A stretch of DNA of 64,000 nucleotides from Marinobacter sp. AC-23 (GCF_001858325.1 NZ_MBPP01000023.1:124001-188000); one strand, 5' to 3'. Positions 12,753 to 22,932 are shown, numbered from the stretch's first letter. Notes: generated by a model not told the origin, from the sequence alone. A program made the numbers and translations.

Positions 12753-13405
12753 AATTAATGATTGTTGACGACCACCAGGTGGTTCGACAGGGAATCGCCA
12801 ACCTTCTTCGCTCGATGATTCCTGGCCTTGTGATTACTGAGTCGGAAAATGGCCAAGAGGCCCTCAGTCACTATGCACAGAACCGGCCGGATGTGTTGTT
12901 GCTGGATATGGGGCTGCCGGATATATCCGGGTTAGAGGTGGGGCGGCGCATCCGCCAACGCTGGCATGGAGCGGCTATTCTGTTTTTTACCATGCACGAT
13001 GAACTGCCTATGGTGCGTCAGGCGCTGGATGTGGGCGGCCTGGGTTTTGTGTCTAAAAGCTGCGCACCCGAGGAGCTTGTAGAGGCGGTCAGGCGGGTAG
13101 CTGCCGGCCAGCCGTATATTGAGCACCCCATAGCAACTCGCCTTGCGATGAACAGCGAACGACCTGTGGATCAGCGTTTGAAAGACATGACCCAGCGCGA
13201 AATGGAAGTATTACTAATGTACGCCCGTGGTGAAAGTATCGCCGGCATCGCGGACAGGCTCTGTATCAGCAATAAAACCGTGTCGAATCACTTGGCATTG
13301 CTAAAAAACAAATTACAGGTTTGTTCACCTGTGGAACTGATTCACCTTGCCGTGGATGCCGGCTTGGTTCGTTATGGCCGAATGGGGGCGGGTCAGAGGC
13401 TCTGA
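12749..13405 (+). CDS. PedR2/EraR-like LuxR-family response regulator
   Basis: A receiver domain (DDH at 7-9, Asp53 in LLLDMGLPDISG, FFTMHDE, Lys in SKSCAPEE) is followed by a LuxR helix-turn-helix (TQREMEVLLMYARGESIAGIADRL). The 218 residues are the usual length. The ATG overlaps the stop of the upstream kinase (after frame repair), so the two are co-translated as a pair. It is placed where P. putida has PedR2, which in the absence of lanthanides activates the Ca-enzyme gene and represses the lanthanide-enzyme gene. The target choice here is inferred. Confidence 0.87.
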   Translation: MKLMIVDDHQVVRQGIANLLRSMIPGLVITESENGQEALSHYAQNRPDVLLLDMGLPDISGLEVGRRIRQRWHGAAILFFTMHDELPMVRQALDVGGLGFVSKSCAPEELVEAVRRVAAGQPYIEHPIATRLAMNSERPVDQRLKDMTQREMEVLLMYARGESIAGIADRLCISNKTVSNHLALLKNKLQVCSPVELIHLAVDAGLVRYGRMGAGQRL

Positions 13406-13421
13406 CCCGGTGTGGATGTTT

Positions 13422-14075
13422 TTACCAGTCAAAAGGACAGCCGGTGCAACCCTCCATGTAAGTACCCTCGAAGGTGGCGTAGTGAATACGGGTATTGGTC
13501 AGGTCAGCCTGGGCTAGATTGGCCAGGCCTAACTTGGCTTCCTGGAGATCGGCCCCGTGCAGGTTGGCGCCTTGCAGATTTGCTTTTGGTAGCCAGGCAA
13601 TCTCAAAGCTGCTGTAAGACAGATTACTGCCTTGCAGGGTTGCGCCGGCGAATCGTGAAAAGGCAAAGTTGGCTCCGGTGAGATCAGAGCCGCTGAAATC
13701 CGCGCCTTGAGCGAACAGGTATTCGCCTTGCATGCCCTGAAGTTCGGCGTTGCGCACTTTGGCACCGCGCATACTTCCGCGATACATTTGCAGCCGATAA
13801 CCGCTAACTCCATCAAGATTGGCACCGTCAAGGTTGGCACCGCGCAGGCTGGCGTGGTTGAGATTGGCTGCACTGAAGTCCGCGCCTTCGAAGTTGGCAC
13901 CTTGCAGGTCCATGTTGGAAAGGTCAGCGCCCTGGAGATCCGCCCCTGGGCATTGGGTTTTCTGCTTCAGCACGCAACCATTGATAACCGGCGGTTGATC
14001 TTCGTCGGCCATGTAATCACCGGCCATGACCGGCGTTATAAGAAACAGAAGCGACGCGTAAATAAACGGTTTCAT
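13422..14075 (-). CDS. Secreted pentapeptide-repeat protein
   Basis: A 217-residue protein with a signal peptide (MKPFIYASLLFLITPVMAG) and then many A(D/N)Lxx repeats such as ADLQGADLSNMDLQGANFEG, which fold as a right-handed quadrilateral beta-helix. Two short cysteine pairs lie at the ends (GCVLKQKTQCPGA and GCTGCPFDW). A pentapeptide-repeat protein is also found beside pedE in P. putida, so the association with the PQQ dehydrogenase is conserved. It runs convergently to the response regulator and in the same direction as the PedE-like gene upstream. Function is unknown. Confidence 0.85.
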   Translation of the reverse strand: MKPFIYASLLFLITPVMAGDYMADEDQPPVINGCVLKQKTQCPGADLQGADLSNMDLQGANFEGADFSAANLNHASLRGANLDGANLDGVSGYRLQMYRGSMRGAKVRNAELQGMQGEYLFAQGADFSGSDLTGANFAFSRFAGATLQGSNLSYSSFEIAWLPKANLQGANLHGADLQEAKLGLANLAQADLTNTRIHYATFEGTYMEGCTGCPFDW

Positions 14076-14146
14076 AGGGCAGACTCCACAAGAAAGTGGC
14101 TAAGATAGGGCCAGGTGCGCATCACCAGGCCCAAGTCAGGGGAGGA

Positions 14147-16008
14147 TTAGTTAGAAGCCTGCGCCCAGGAGGGCAGCTTGAATACCCAGAACGAGCCACC
14201 CTGTGAAATAGGCTTGGTCAGCTCAGCCATATCGCCACCCCACAAAGGCACGGCACCGCCGTAACCCGAGGCCACGCCAACATACTGTTCGCCGTCCATT
14301 TCCCAAGTGACCGGGGATGAAATGACGCCGGAGCCAGTCTGGAATTTCCAAAGAACTTCGCCGGTTTCTGAGTTGAACGCTTTCAGGTAGCCGTCGCCGG
14401 TGCCGGTAAACACCAGCCCGCCTTTGGTGGTAAGCACGCCACCCCATAGCGGCATGTTTTCTTTATGCTCCCATTCAATCTCGCCAGTAATCGGGTCCAT
14501 GGCCCGCAAAATACCAACGTGATCATCGTACATGCGCTTGATACGGAAACCCTGCCCTAAGTAGGCAGCCCCCTTTTTATAGGTGATCTCTTCGGTCCAG
14601 TAATCCTCTTTCCAATGGTTGGCTGGAATGTAGAAAAGGCCTGTATCCGGGCTATAGGCCATGGGGTTCCAGTTTTTGCCACCGAGGAATGGTGGCGATA
14701 CTTCAACGGGTTCGCCACGGGTTTTACCTTCTGGCACGGGTGGCGGCCGCTGCCCTTCTGCCTCAACTGGGCGGCCATCGTCGCCAATGCTCGTTGCCCA
14801 GGTGATATTGTCGACAAACGGGAAGGCTTTCTTGAAATCGCCGTTGGCCCGATCAACAACATAGAAATAACCATTGCGGTCTGCATGGCCGGTGGCTTTT
14901 ACCGTTTGGCCGTCTTCGGTGTATTCAAACAACACCAGTTCGTTGTTACCGGAAAAATCCCAGGCGTCGTTAGGTGTGTGCTGATAGAACCATTTCACCT
15001 CGCCGGTGGTGGGGTCTACACCTACCTGGCCGGAGGTGTAAAGGTTGTCATAATCCGCCGGGTTGCCACCGGGAGAAGTGCGCTTCCAGGTGTTCCACGG
15101 GGCCGGGTTGCCGGCGCCTATAATGATGGTGTTGGTTTCGGCATCAAAACTGGCGCTTTGCAGGGTGCGCCGCCGCCATGGCTCCAGGCTTCGACCTTAC
15201 CGGTTTCGGTTGTGGGGTCATCTGGCCAACTGGGTGCGCGAGGGTCGCCGGTGGGTGTACTCTTTTCACCATTCAGGCGGCCGTAGTGGCCTTCCACAAA
15301 GGGTCGCATCCAGACCTCTTCGCCGGTATCCGGATCACGCGCATAGAGTTTGCCTACAACACCGAACTCATCGCCGGAGGAGCCGTGAATCAGCAGGACC
15401 TTGCCGCTCTTCTGATCTTTCACCAGGGTGGGAGCACCGGTCATGGTGTAGCCCGCCTCATGGTCGCCAAACTTTTCGCGCCACACCACCTTGCCGGTAT
15501 CTTTATTCAGCGCCACGATGCCTGCGTCCAGCGTGCCGAAAAATACTTTGTCGCCGAAAATTGCAGCACCGCGGTTAACCACATCACAGCACGGACGAAT
15601 GCCCTCCGGCAGGCGATGATTATACTCCCAGAGGCGCTTGCCAGATTTCGCATCCAGGGCGAAGATTCGTGAGTAGGACGCTGTCACGTAAATAACCCCA
15701 TCGTGAACCAAGGCTTGAGACTCTTGTCCGCGTTGTTTTTCATCACCGAAGGAGAACGACCAGGCCGGAACCAGGCGCTCCACGTTGTCACGGTTCAGTG
15801 TGGTCATGGGGCTGTAGCGTTGAGCTTTTGGGCCAATGCCGTAACCCAGCACGTCGTGCGTGGTTTCTGCATCGTTGGCAATGTTTTCCCAGGTTACTCC
15901 GGCGGCATGGCTTTCAACGGCAACCAGTCCGGCTGTCGAACCAAGAAGTAGGGCCAGGCCGATTCCGCGGATCAGTGGGTGTTTTTGACTGTGAATTTTC
16001 ATACTCAT
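14147..16008 (-). CDS. exaA: PQQ-dependent alcohol dehydrogenase, calcium type (PedE/ExaA-like; one frameshift)
   Basis: A periplasmic quinoprotein of about 620 residues with a signal peptide, an eight-bladed PQQ beta-propeller with W-docking repeats, and the adjacent disulfide cysteines in IRPCCDVV. The metal-site motif reads WDFSG: catalytic Asp at 14957-14959, with Ser two residues later, as in Ca-dependent PedE/ExaA enzymes rather than the Asp of lanthanide enzymes. The frame breaks near 15165, where GGGAPW is interrupted by one missing G; the 15118-16008 and 14147-14998 halves join once it is restored. It is divergent from the cytochrome c gene, its likely electron acceptor. The break may be sequence error. 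Confidence 0.9.
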
Positions 16009-16359
16009 TCCTCACATTTTTGTTGTGGCGTCTTCGCTGTTGTTGGCGACGCATTGAGTATTAGCTGTGAGCCACGCACGCGGCGACGGCAAAATTCACT
16101 CAATAACCGGGAAGATTTCATTAAAAACCGGGATAAATGCCCGGTTGCTCGCTTTGTCGCTGATAACGCGCGAATTTCCAGTGAGCTTCTGAGGTACTCG
16201 TGCTTTGGCTTTCGCCTGATTGCCTACGACTAAGGAACTAAGCCGAAGCCCCCAAAGTGGCATTCGGATTGGCCGCTCAGCTTTTTAGACTGGTTACCAG
16301 CAACTGGCATCTCATAAATCCAATCGCCAGAGCACGAGAAATCAACAAAGGTAAGTGCA
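16009..16359. promoter_or_regulatory. Divergent promoter region between exaA-like and pedF genes
   Basis: This 351-base stretch holds no gene. It carries AACCGGGAAGATTT at 16105-16118 and a dyad AACCGGG/CCCGGTT at 16126-16146. The first is the reverse complement, with one mismatch, of AAAACTTCCCGGTT upstream of the PedH-like gene, suggesting a common activator site. Promoter elements were not defined. Confidence 0.45.
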
Positions 16360-16788
16360 ATGGAAATTTCCTTCTCACTCAAAGCGCTGACAACGGCGGC
16401 CCTGCTAGGAGCATCGGGCTTGGTGATGGCGCACGGCAATGTCACTCCTCAGCCGGTGGATACAGGTAACCTTCCCGTTTTGGGAGATGAAATCCTGGCA
16501 GAAAACCCGTTCCGCAAGGGCGGCTCACACGGTGATGTAAATTCTCTGGCGGTGCAGATTGGTGAAAGTGCTTATGCCGGCAACTGCGCCGGCTGTCACG
16601 GGATAAGGGCGATGTCTGGAGGGTTAACACCAGATTTGCGCGAGCTCACGGAATGGGACGACGAGTACTACATGGGCCGCGTTCTCAAGGGCACCGATCG
16701 TGGTATGCCAGCGTGGAAAAAAACCCTGGATCAGAATGCAATCTGGGCGATCAGAACCTATGTCGAATCGCTGCCAAAGCCTGAGTGA
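16360..16788 (+). CDS. pedF: Cytochrome c550 of PedF type
   Basis: A 142-residue periplasmic mono-haem cytochrome with a signal peptide ending near VMAHG, the haem-binding motif CAGCH, and a likely axial Met in RGMPAW. It fits the PedF/ExaB family that accepts electrons from the PQQ alcohol dehydrogenase and passes them to the respiratory chain. It sits divergent from the Ca-type dehydrogenase gene and ahead of the binding-protein gene. Confidence 0.9.
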   Translation: MEISFSLKALTTAALLGASGLVMAHGNVTPQPVDTGNLPVLGDEILAENPFRKGGSHGDVNSLAVQIGESAYAGNCAGCHGIRAMSGGLTPDLRELTEWDDEYYMGRVLKGTDRGMPAWKKTLDQNAIWAIRTYVESLPKPE

Positions 16789-16866
16789 GTGGCGTCGGTT
16801 TCGAAATTCAAAGGTCTGGTTTCAGGTCGGCTATGCGCCGGCCTGCCGCCGTTTGAGGAAAAAATA

Positions 16867-17823
16867 ATGAAAGCGCTCTTTCGAGTCATAGCATTGATGT
16901 TGCTGTTGCAAACGGGTGTTGCCCAGGAAGTGGACGATGGCAACGCGCTGCTGAACCGGCCCGCAGAACGCACTTACGACATTATTCTTGAGTCCGGTTA
17001 TTTGAAGGTGGGCGTTTACCAGAACTTCCCACCTTACTCTTACACTGTGAACGGCGAACCGCAGGGCATTGATGTGGAACTTGGCAAGCGCATTGCGAAG
17101 GCCATGGGTGTGGATTTCAAAGTGCACTGGATTGTGCCGGATGAAAACCTGGGGGACGACCTGCGCAACAACGTCTGGAAAGGTCATTACCTGGCTAAGC
17201 AGCGCCTTGCGGATGTGATGATGCGGGTGCCTTACGATAAACAATATGCCTATATGCAGGATTCCACTGGCGAATACATGAACGAACAGGTGGTGCTGTT
17301 TGGGCCCTACCAGCAGGAAACCTGGCAGATTGCTTACAACCCGCAGAAGATGGACTCGGTAGATACTGTTGCAATGTTCCAGTACCACCCGATTGGCGTG
17401 GAAATTGACACATTGCCGGATTTCTATCTTTCATCCGGGCTAAATGGCCGCTTACGCGAACAGGTGCGCCATTACGCAAACGTGGAGGAGGCGTTCGGGG
17501 CTATGCGCGATGGCGAAGTGAGCGCCGTTATGGGCATGCGCGCAGAAATTGATTATCAATTAGCAAACGCTAAAAACAGTGAGTTCAAACACGCAGGCAA
17601 TGGTTTCCCGGGTATTAACAAGCAGGTTTGGGATGTGGGCATGGCGATCAAGCACACACACCGACAGCTGGGTTATGCCCTCGAGGATATAGTTGGCAAG
17701 TTTGTGCAGTCTGGCGAGCTAAACGAGCTATTTTCTCAGTTTAGCCTGCGTTACAGCGTCCCTCAGTATTACCGGGAGTTCCTGAGCGACGAAGCGATTG
17801 CACAAGCTGAGGGTCGGCCCTGA
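16867..17823 (+). CDS. Quinoprotein-associated periplasmic binding protein (PedG-like)
   Basis: A 318-residue SBP_bac_3-type binding protein with a signal peptide (MKALFRVIALMLLLQTGVAQ). The first lobe has LKVGVYQNFPPYSY and GIDVELGKRIAKAMG; a later EEAFGAMRDGEVSAVMGMRAEI stretch forms the second lobe. The ATG at 16867 is chosen for the signal peptide and the purine-rich GAGGAAAAAA just upstream, although the frame is open further. In quinoprotein dehydrogenase loci this family is called PedG or, with XoxF, XoxJ; XoxJ is thought to help activate the dehydrogenase. A terminator follows at 17862. Confidence 0.82.
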   Translation: MKALFRVIALMLLLQTGVAQEVDDGNALLNRPAERTYDIILESGYLKVGVYQNFPPYSYTVNGEPQGIDVELGKRIAKAMGVDFKVHWIVPDENLGDDLRNNVWKGHYLAKQRLADVMMRVPYDKQYAYMQDSTGEYMNEQVVLFGPYQQETWQIAYNPQKMDSVDTVAMFQYHPIGVEIDTLPDFYLSSGLNGRLREQVRHYANVEEAFGAMRDGEVSAVMGMRAEIDYQLANAKNSEFKHAGNGFPGINKQVWDVGMAIKHTHRQLGYALEDIVGKFVQSGELNELFSQFSLRYSVPQYYREFLSDEAIAQAEGRP

Positions 17824-17861
17824 GGTCGGTTGCGACAAACGCAACACACTGGATTTGGACT

Positions 17862-17889
17862 AAGCCCATGCATTTAGCGTGGGCTTTTC
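17862..17889 (+). terminator. Rho-independent terminator after PedG-like gene
   Basis: AAGCCCATGC and GCGTGGGCTT pair around an ATTTA loop and are followed by TTTTC, 39 bases after the stop codon of the binding-protein gene. Confidence 0.75.
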
Positions 17890-17978
17890 TATTTGGGTCG
17901 TACGACCAAGTGATGAGAAAACCACTGCTGGGGAGTCATTGTTGATTGGGCAGGCAAAGCGAAGAATCTGCATAGAGG

Positions 17979-17996
17979 CGGGAAAACTTCCCGGTT
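17979..17996. promoter_or_regulatory. CGGGAAAACTTCCCGGTT dyad upstream of PedH-like gene
   Basis: CGGGAA and TTCCCG form a 6-3-6 inverted repeat about 40 bases upstream of the PedH-like start. Read on the other strand it gives AACCGGGAAGTTTT, matching AACCGGGAAGATTT at 16105 except at one base. It is a plausible site for a shared regulator such as the AgmR or PedR2-like proteins. Confidence 0.5.
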
Positions 17997-18035
17997 CACC
18001 GAAAACCGACAACAAGAGACTCGGAGAGCGCAACC

Positions 18036-19811
18036 ATGAGATTGAACAGATTCGGCATTCGCATTGCAGTCAGCACCCTTGCGTTGGCAGTGTCGTGCGG
18101 CGCCCAGGCCGTAACCGACGAAGATATCCTCAACGATGCCAACACGCCAGAAGACATTGTTACCTATGGTATGGGTACTCAAGGGCAACGGTTCAGCACG
18201 CTTGAAGACTTGAACACAGATAATATTCAGTATTTGCAGCCCGCATGGGCATTTTCCTTCGGTAGCGAAAAGATGCGCGGCCAGGAATCCCAGCCCATGA
18301 TAAAGGATGGCGTGATGTACGTGACCGCCTCCTATTCCCGCGTTTACGCAATTGACGCAAGAACCGGCGAAGAGATTTGGCAGTACGATGCTCGCCTGCC
18401 CGATGGCATCATGCCTTGCTGTGACGTGGTTAACCGCGGCGTAGCCCTTTACGGCGACAAAGTATATTTCGGTACTCTGGATGCCAGGCTTGTGGCACTG
18501 AACAAGGATACAGGCAAGCCTGAGTGGATCAAGAAGGTGGCGGACTACCAAGCAGGGTACGCCATCACTGCTGCTCCAATTATTATAAAGGGCAAAATAA
18601 TTACCGGGGTAGCCGGTGGTGAGTTCGGCGTTGTTGGCAAAGTGGAAGCCTACGATGCTGAAACCGGTGACCTGGTCTGGACGCGCCCCACGGTTGAAGG
18701 CCACATGGGGTATGTGTACGAAGATGGCGAGAAAGTTGAAAATGGTATTTCTGGTGGCGAAGCCGGACGCACCTGGCCCGGCGACATGTGGAAGACTGGC
18801 GGCGCAGCACCTTGGTTGGGCGGCACTTACGATCAGGACACAGATTCGCTATTTTTTGGTACCAGTAACCCATCGCCGTGGAACTCGCACCTGCGCCCGG
18901 GGGACAACCTGTTCTCATCCTCAAGGCTGGCTATCGATCCGGATGATGGCAGCATCAAATGGCACTTCCAGACCACGCCCCACGACGGCTGGGATTACGA
19001 TGGTGTAAATGAGCTGATTTCCTTTAACTATGAGGAAGATGGAAAAACCGTCATGGCTGCGGCCACAGCTGATCGAAATGGCTTCTTCTATGTTTTGAAC
19101 CGTGAAAACGGTGACTTCATTCGTGGCTTCCCGTTTGTCGACAAGATTACCTGGGCTACGGGGCTTGATCCCGAAACCGGGCGGCCTATTTATGCCGAAG
19201 GTGGGCGCCCGGGTGATCCTGCCGGCATGGATGGAAGCAAAGGCGAAACAGTTGTAGCTCAACCGGCATTTCTCGGTGGCAAAAACTGGATGCCCATGGC
19301 TTACAGCCAGAAAACGGGCTTGTTCTATGTGCCCTCCAACGAGTGGTCTATGGATATCTGGAATGAGCCGGTTTCTTATAAAAGAGGCGGGGCATTCTTA
19401 GGCGCCGGTTTCACAATCAAGCCTGCTAACGACGATTATATTGGCGTTTTGCGCGCCATGGATCCGAAAACCGGTGAGGAAGTGTGGCGCTATGAAAATC
19501 CCGCGCCTTTGTGGGGCGGCGTAATGACTACAGCGGGTGATCTGGTGTTCACTGGTACGCCAGAGGGCTACCTGAAAGCCTTTGATGCCAAAACAGGTGA
19601 AGAGCTGTACAAGTTCAATACCGGCTCCGGTGTGGTTGGTACCCCGGTTACGTGGCAGATGGACGGCCAGCAGTTTGTCTCAGTGGCTTCTGGCTGGGGT
19701 GGTGCGGTTCCGCTTTGGGGAGGTGAAGTGGCCAAAGTGGTCAAGCACTTTAACCAGGGTGGCACGGTCTGGACCTTTAAACTGCCGAAGGACCGTGTTG
19801 CGAGCCAGTAA
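18036..19811 (+). CDS. pedH: PQQ-dependent alcohol dehydrogenase, lanthanide type (PedH-like)
   Basis: An intact 591-residue periplasmic quinoprotein. A signal peptide (ending SCGAQA) is followed by the PQQ propeller; the adjacent cysteines are Cys128-Cys129. The metal-site motif WDYDG places catalytic Asp320 two residues before Asp322. That second aspartate is the mark of lanthanide-dependent enzymes such as XoxF and PedH; Ca enzymes have Ala or Ser there, as the exaA-like gene in this window does. The pairing of a Ca and a lanthanide enzyme matches PedE/PedH in P. putida. It is followed 190 bases later by aldehyde dehydrogenase. Confidence 0.92.
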   Translation: MRLNRFGIRIAVSTLALAVSCGAQAVTDEDILNDANTPEDIVTYGMGTQGQRFSTLEDLNTDNIQYLQPAWAFSFGSEKMRGQESQPMIKDGVMYVTASYSRVYAIDARTGEEIWQYDARLPDGIMPCCDVVNRGVALYGDKVYFGTLDARLVALNKDTGKPEWIKKVADYQAGYAITAAPIIIKGKIITGVAGGEFGVVGKVEAYDAETGDLVWTRPTVEGHMGYVYEDGEKVENGISGGEAGRTWPGDMWKTGGAAPWLGGTYDQDTDSLFFGTSNPSPWNSHLRPGDNLFSSSRLAIDPDDGSIKWHFQTTPHDGWDYDGVNELISFNYEEDGKTVMAAATADRNGFFYVLNRENGDFIRGFPFVDKITWATGLDPETGRPIYAEGGRPGDPAGMDGSKGETVVAQPAFLGGKNWMPMAYSQKTGLFYVPSNEWSMDIWNEPVSYKRGGAFLGAGFTIKPANDDYIGVLRAMDPKTGEEVWRYENPAPLWGGVMTTAGDLVFTGTPEGYLKAFDAKTGEELYKFNTGSGVVGTPVTWQMDGQQFVSVASGWGGAVPLWGGEVAKVVKHFNQGGTVWTFKLPKDRVASQ

Positions 19812-20001
19812 ATCCTGTATGCGATGAAAGTGGACACCAGCAGGCCGCGGGCAATACGGGTCGGCTGGTGTCTACTACCAAGGGAGGAGTTTTTCGCCCC
19901 CATCGCAGCATTCAATGGGTGAGAGTTAGTGTCTACATTGGATGGGTAAACGCGATTGCCCTCCCGTTGGCGCGCGATAAACAAAACATGAGGTTGAAGC
20001 C

Positions 20002-21522
20002 ATGATCTACGCACAACCAGGAACGGAAGGTTCCGTCGTTTCTTTCAAATCCCGCTATGGAAATTACATTGGCGGAGAATGGGTTGCCCCGGTAAAAGGG
20101 CAATATTTTGATAACATTACCCCTGTAACGGGTGATGTGATTTGTGAAATCCCGCGGTCATCTGCTGAAGATATCGATCTGGCACTCGACGCGGCGCACA
20201 AGGCAGCCCCCGCATGGGGACGCACTTCAGCGCAAGAGCGCTCAAATATCCTTCTGAAAATTGCTGATCGGATTGAAGCTAATCTCGAAAAATTGTCAGT
20301 GGCGGAAACCTGGGACAATGGTAAAGCCGTCCGTGAAACCCTGAACGCCGATATTCCATTGGCCGCTGATCACTTCCGTTACTTTGCTGGTTGCATTCGC
20401 GCCCAGGAAGGTCATATGGGAGAAATTGATAACAACACCGTGGCGTACCACTTTCACGAGCCGCTAGGCGTGGTCGGGCAGATTATCCCCTGGAACTTCC
20501 CAATTCTTATGGCCGCCTGGAAGCTAGGCCCATGCCTGGCGGCGGGTAACTGTACCGTGCTGAAGCCGGCCGAGCAGACACCTGCGAGCATACTGGTGTT
20601 GATGGAGGTCATCGGAGACCTGCTGCCGCCGGGTGTGCTCAACGTAGTTAACGGTTACGGCATTGAAGCCGGCCAGGCGCTGGCAACCAGCAAGCGTATT
20701 GCTAAAATCGCCTTCACCGGCTCGACACCGGTTGGGTCGCACATCCTTAAATGCGCGGCTGAAAACATCATCCCCTCTACCGTGGAGCTGGGTGGCAAGT
20801 CACCAAACATTTATTTCTCTGACGTGATGAAGGCTGAGCCTGAATTCATCGATAAGTGTGTGGAAGGTCTGGTTTTGGCTTTCTTCAATCAGGGTGAAGT
20901 GTGTACCTGTCCTTCTCGCGCCATCGTGCAGGAAGACATGTACGACGAATTTATAGAAAAAGTGGTCGCTCGCACCAAGGCAATCAAGCGCGGCAACCCA
21001 CTGGACACCGACGTGCAAGTAGGCGCTCAGGCTAGCAAGGAGCAGTTCGACAAGATCATGTCATACCTTGAAATTGGCAAACAGGAAGGTGCCCAGGTGT
21101 TGACCGGCGGTGGCCGTGAAAACCTGGAAGGCGAGTTTGCTAACGGTTTCTACATCCAGCCCACGCTGTTTAAGGGCGATAACAATATGCGCGTGTTCCA
21201 GGAGGAAATCTTCGGCCCGGTTGTGGGGATAACCACCTTCAAAACCGAGGAAGAGGCTCTGGCCATCGCTAACGACACCGAGTTTGGTCTGGGTGCAGGA
21301 GTTTGGTCCCGTGACACCCATGTTGCCTATCGCATGGGTCGCCAGATCCAGGCCGGTCGGGTGTGGATGAACTGCTACCACGCGTACCCAGCCCACGCCG
21401 CCTTTGGCGGTTACAAGAAATCCGGTATTGGTCGCGAAACCCATAAACTGGCGCTGGATCACTACCAGCAAACCAAGTGCATGCTAACCAGTTACGACAT
21501 TAATCCGCTGGGCTTTTTCTGA
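20002..21522 (+). CDS. exaC: NAD-dependent aldehyde dehydrogenase ExaC
   Basis: A cytosolic 506-residue aldehyde dehydrogenase, the same length as ExaC of P. aeruginosa and closely similar throughout. The general-base Glu lies in [10 protein letters not shown] and the catalytic Cys in [28 protein letters not shown] and FTGSTPVGS are the usual NAD-site blocks. It oxidises the acetaldehyde or other aldehyde formed by the PQQ alcohol dehydrogenases to the acid. It sits between pedH and pqq genes with two terminators downstream, so it is probably a separate unit from pqq. Confidence 0.93.
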   Translation: MIYAQPGTEGSVVSFKSRYGNYIGGEWVAPVKGQYFDNITPVTGDVICEIPRSSAEDIDLALDAAHKAAPAWGRTSAQERSNILLKIADRIEANLEKLSVAETWDNGKAVRETLNADIPLAADHFRYFAGCIRAQEGHMGEIDNNTVAYHFHEPLGVVGQIIPWNFPILMAAWKLGPCLAAGNCTVLKPAEQTPASILVLMEVIGDLLPPGVLNVVNGYGIEAGQALATSKRIAKIAFTGSTPVGSHILKCAAENIIPSTVELGGKSPNIYFSDVMKAEPEFIDKCVEGLVLAFFNQGEVCTCPSRAIVQEDMYDEFIEKVVARTKAIKRGNPLDTDVQVGAQASKEQFDKIMSYLEIGKQEGAQVLTGGGRENLEGEFANGFYIQPTLFKGDNNMRVFQEEIFGPVVGITTFKTEEEALAIANDTEFGLGAGVWSRDTHVAYRMGRQIQAGRVWMNCYHAYPAHAAFGGYKKSGIGRETHKLALDHYQQTKCMLTSYDINPLGFF

Positions 21523-21593
21523 TTGTAATGCTGCCGGCCACCTCCTCCACACAGGTTGGTTGGTAAACTGCACAGGGAACGTGCGCCTTTTCT

Positions 21594-21618
21594 CCCCGGC
21601 GCTTGTCGGGGTGTTTTT
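21594..21618 (+). terminator. Stem-loop with T-rich tail after exaC
   Basis: CCCCG pairs with CGGGG around an eight-base loop and is followed by TGTTTTT, 70 bases downstream of exaC. Confidence 0.5.
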
Positions 21619-21653
21619 GCTGAGACCCCGCGACATGTGTGTCGCTCTCTTTT

Positions 21654-21674
21654 GGCCCTTCGTGGGCCTTTTTT
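21654..21674 (+). terminator. Strong Rho-independent terminator before pqqA
   Basis: GGCCC-TTCGT-GGGCC is followed by six T residues. It insulates exaC transcription from pqqA; the remaining 195 bases to pqqA hold no gene and must contain the pqq promoter, which was not pinpointed. Confidence 0.8.
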
Positions 21675-21869
21675 GCTTTTCAACATTGCTGTTGTATCGC
21701 TCCGCGCCCTTTAATTGCTGCCAAACTGCAACTTAAGACGACCTTAAAACAGTGCGAAAGTACCATGTTGGAGACTTGCGGCTGCCTTTAGGATGGGTTT
21801 TGGGGATGCGGTGACCATGACCGAACGTTTCCTGATGCCCAAATAATCATGACAAAAGAGGTGAGCATT

Positions 21870-21941
21870 ATGTGGACAAAACCAGCTTATGAAGACCTGC
21901 GTATTGGTTTCGAAGTCACTATGTACTTCGCCAACCGCTGA
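21870..21941 (+). CDS. pqqA: PQQ precursor peptide PqqA
   Basis: A 23-residue peptide, [20 protein letters not shown] plus three residues. It has the Glu and Tyr four residues apart (EVTMY) that are cross-linked and become the PQQ backbone. The ATG at 21870 follows a GAGGTGAG ribosome site; an in-frame ATG at 21849 would give a longer peptide but lacks such a site. It is the first gene of pqqABCDE. Confidence 0.93.
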   Translation: MWTKPAYEDLRIGFEVTMYFANR

Positions 21942-21997
21942 AGACTGAAGCGGCCAGCGCCCAGGCGCCGGCCGTTTTACTTTCGGAGCTTCTGTTT

Positions 21998-22932
21998 ATG
22001 TATCTTCAGGTTCTTGGTTCGGCGGCAGGTGGCGGTTTTCCTCAGTGGAATTGCAACTGCGCCAATTGCGATGGTTTGCGAAAGGGCACTATTAACGCTC
22101 GTGCACGCACTCAGTCATCCATTGCCGTCAGTGAAGATGGCGAGCGCTGGATTCTGATCAACGCTTCCCCCGATATTTGTGCTCAGTTGGCATCGTTTCC
22201 CGCTATGCAGCCGGCGCGCGCCTGCGTGATACCGGTATTGAGGCCGTGGTGCTGATGGACAGTCAGGTGGATCATACGACGGGCCTGTTAACGCTACGAG
22301 AAGGGCTACCACTTGATCTATGGTGTACGGCGCAGGTACACGAAGACCTCAGTTCCGGCTTTCCGCTGTTCCCGATGCTAGCGCACTGGAACGGTGGGTT
22401 GCGCTGGCAAGAAATCCCGCTTGATGACGGAGCGCCAGAAGCCTTTGTTGTTCCTTGCGCCCCGAATCTGAAACTGACGGCTATTCCCCTGTTGAGTAAT
22501 GCGCCGCCGTATTCGCCGCGAAGGGATCAGCCCCACCCAGGCGATAATATTGGCATTTTTATCGAGGACACACGTACGGGTAACACTGTGCTATACGCTC
22601 CCGGGCTAGGTAAGCCCGATGCGAACATTCTGCAGTGGATGTGCAAAGCCGACGTTCTGATGGTGGATGGCACGGTGTGGCACGACGACGAAATGATCCG
22701 CCAGAAAGTAGGCACCAAAACCGGTCAGGCCATGGGCCATCTGGCCCAGAGTGGCCCGGGCGGGATGATTGAGGTACTGGATTCTGTGCCCGCCAAGTAT
22801 AAGATTCTGATCCACATCAACAACACGAATCCGATTCTGAATGAAGACTCTGATGAGCGAGCGCAATTGATTCAGCACGGCATCGATGTGGCTTGGGACG
22901 GAATGCATATTGATCTGTCGGAGAAGCTATGA
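21998..22932 (+). CDS. pqqB: PqqB metallo-hydrolase (one frameshift)
   Basis: A metallo-beta-lactamase-fold protein with the N-terminal [18 protein letters not shown] block and the metal-site HTTGL motif of the PqqB family (VDHTTGLL). It hydroxylates a tyrosine-derived intermediate in PQQ synthesis. The frame breaks at about 22221: adding one C to GCGCGCGCC restores [16 protein letters not shown], the normal family sequence. The rest is complete and the stop overlaps pqqC, so a working gene with a sequence error is likelier than a pseudogene in an otherwise intact operon. Confidence 0.9.

Noticed and set aside
14615..15286. 223-residue open frame on the plus strand
   Set aside because: Antisense to the PQQ dehydrogenase; the real gene is plain on the other strand.
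17889..18704. 271-residue open frame on the minus strand
   Set aside because: Antisense to the pedH start and promoter; composition is that of a shadow frame.
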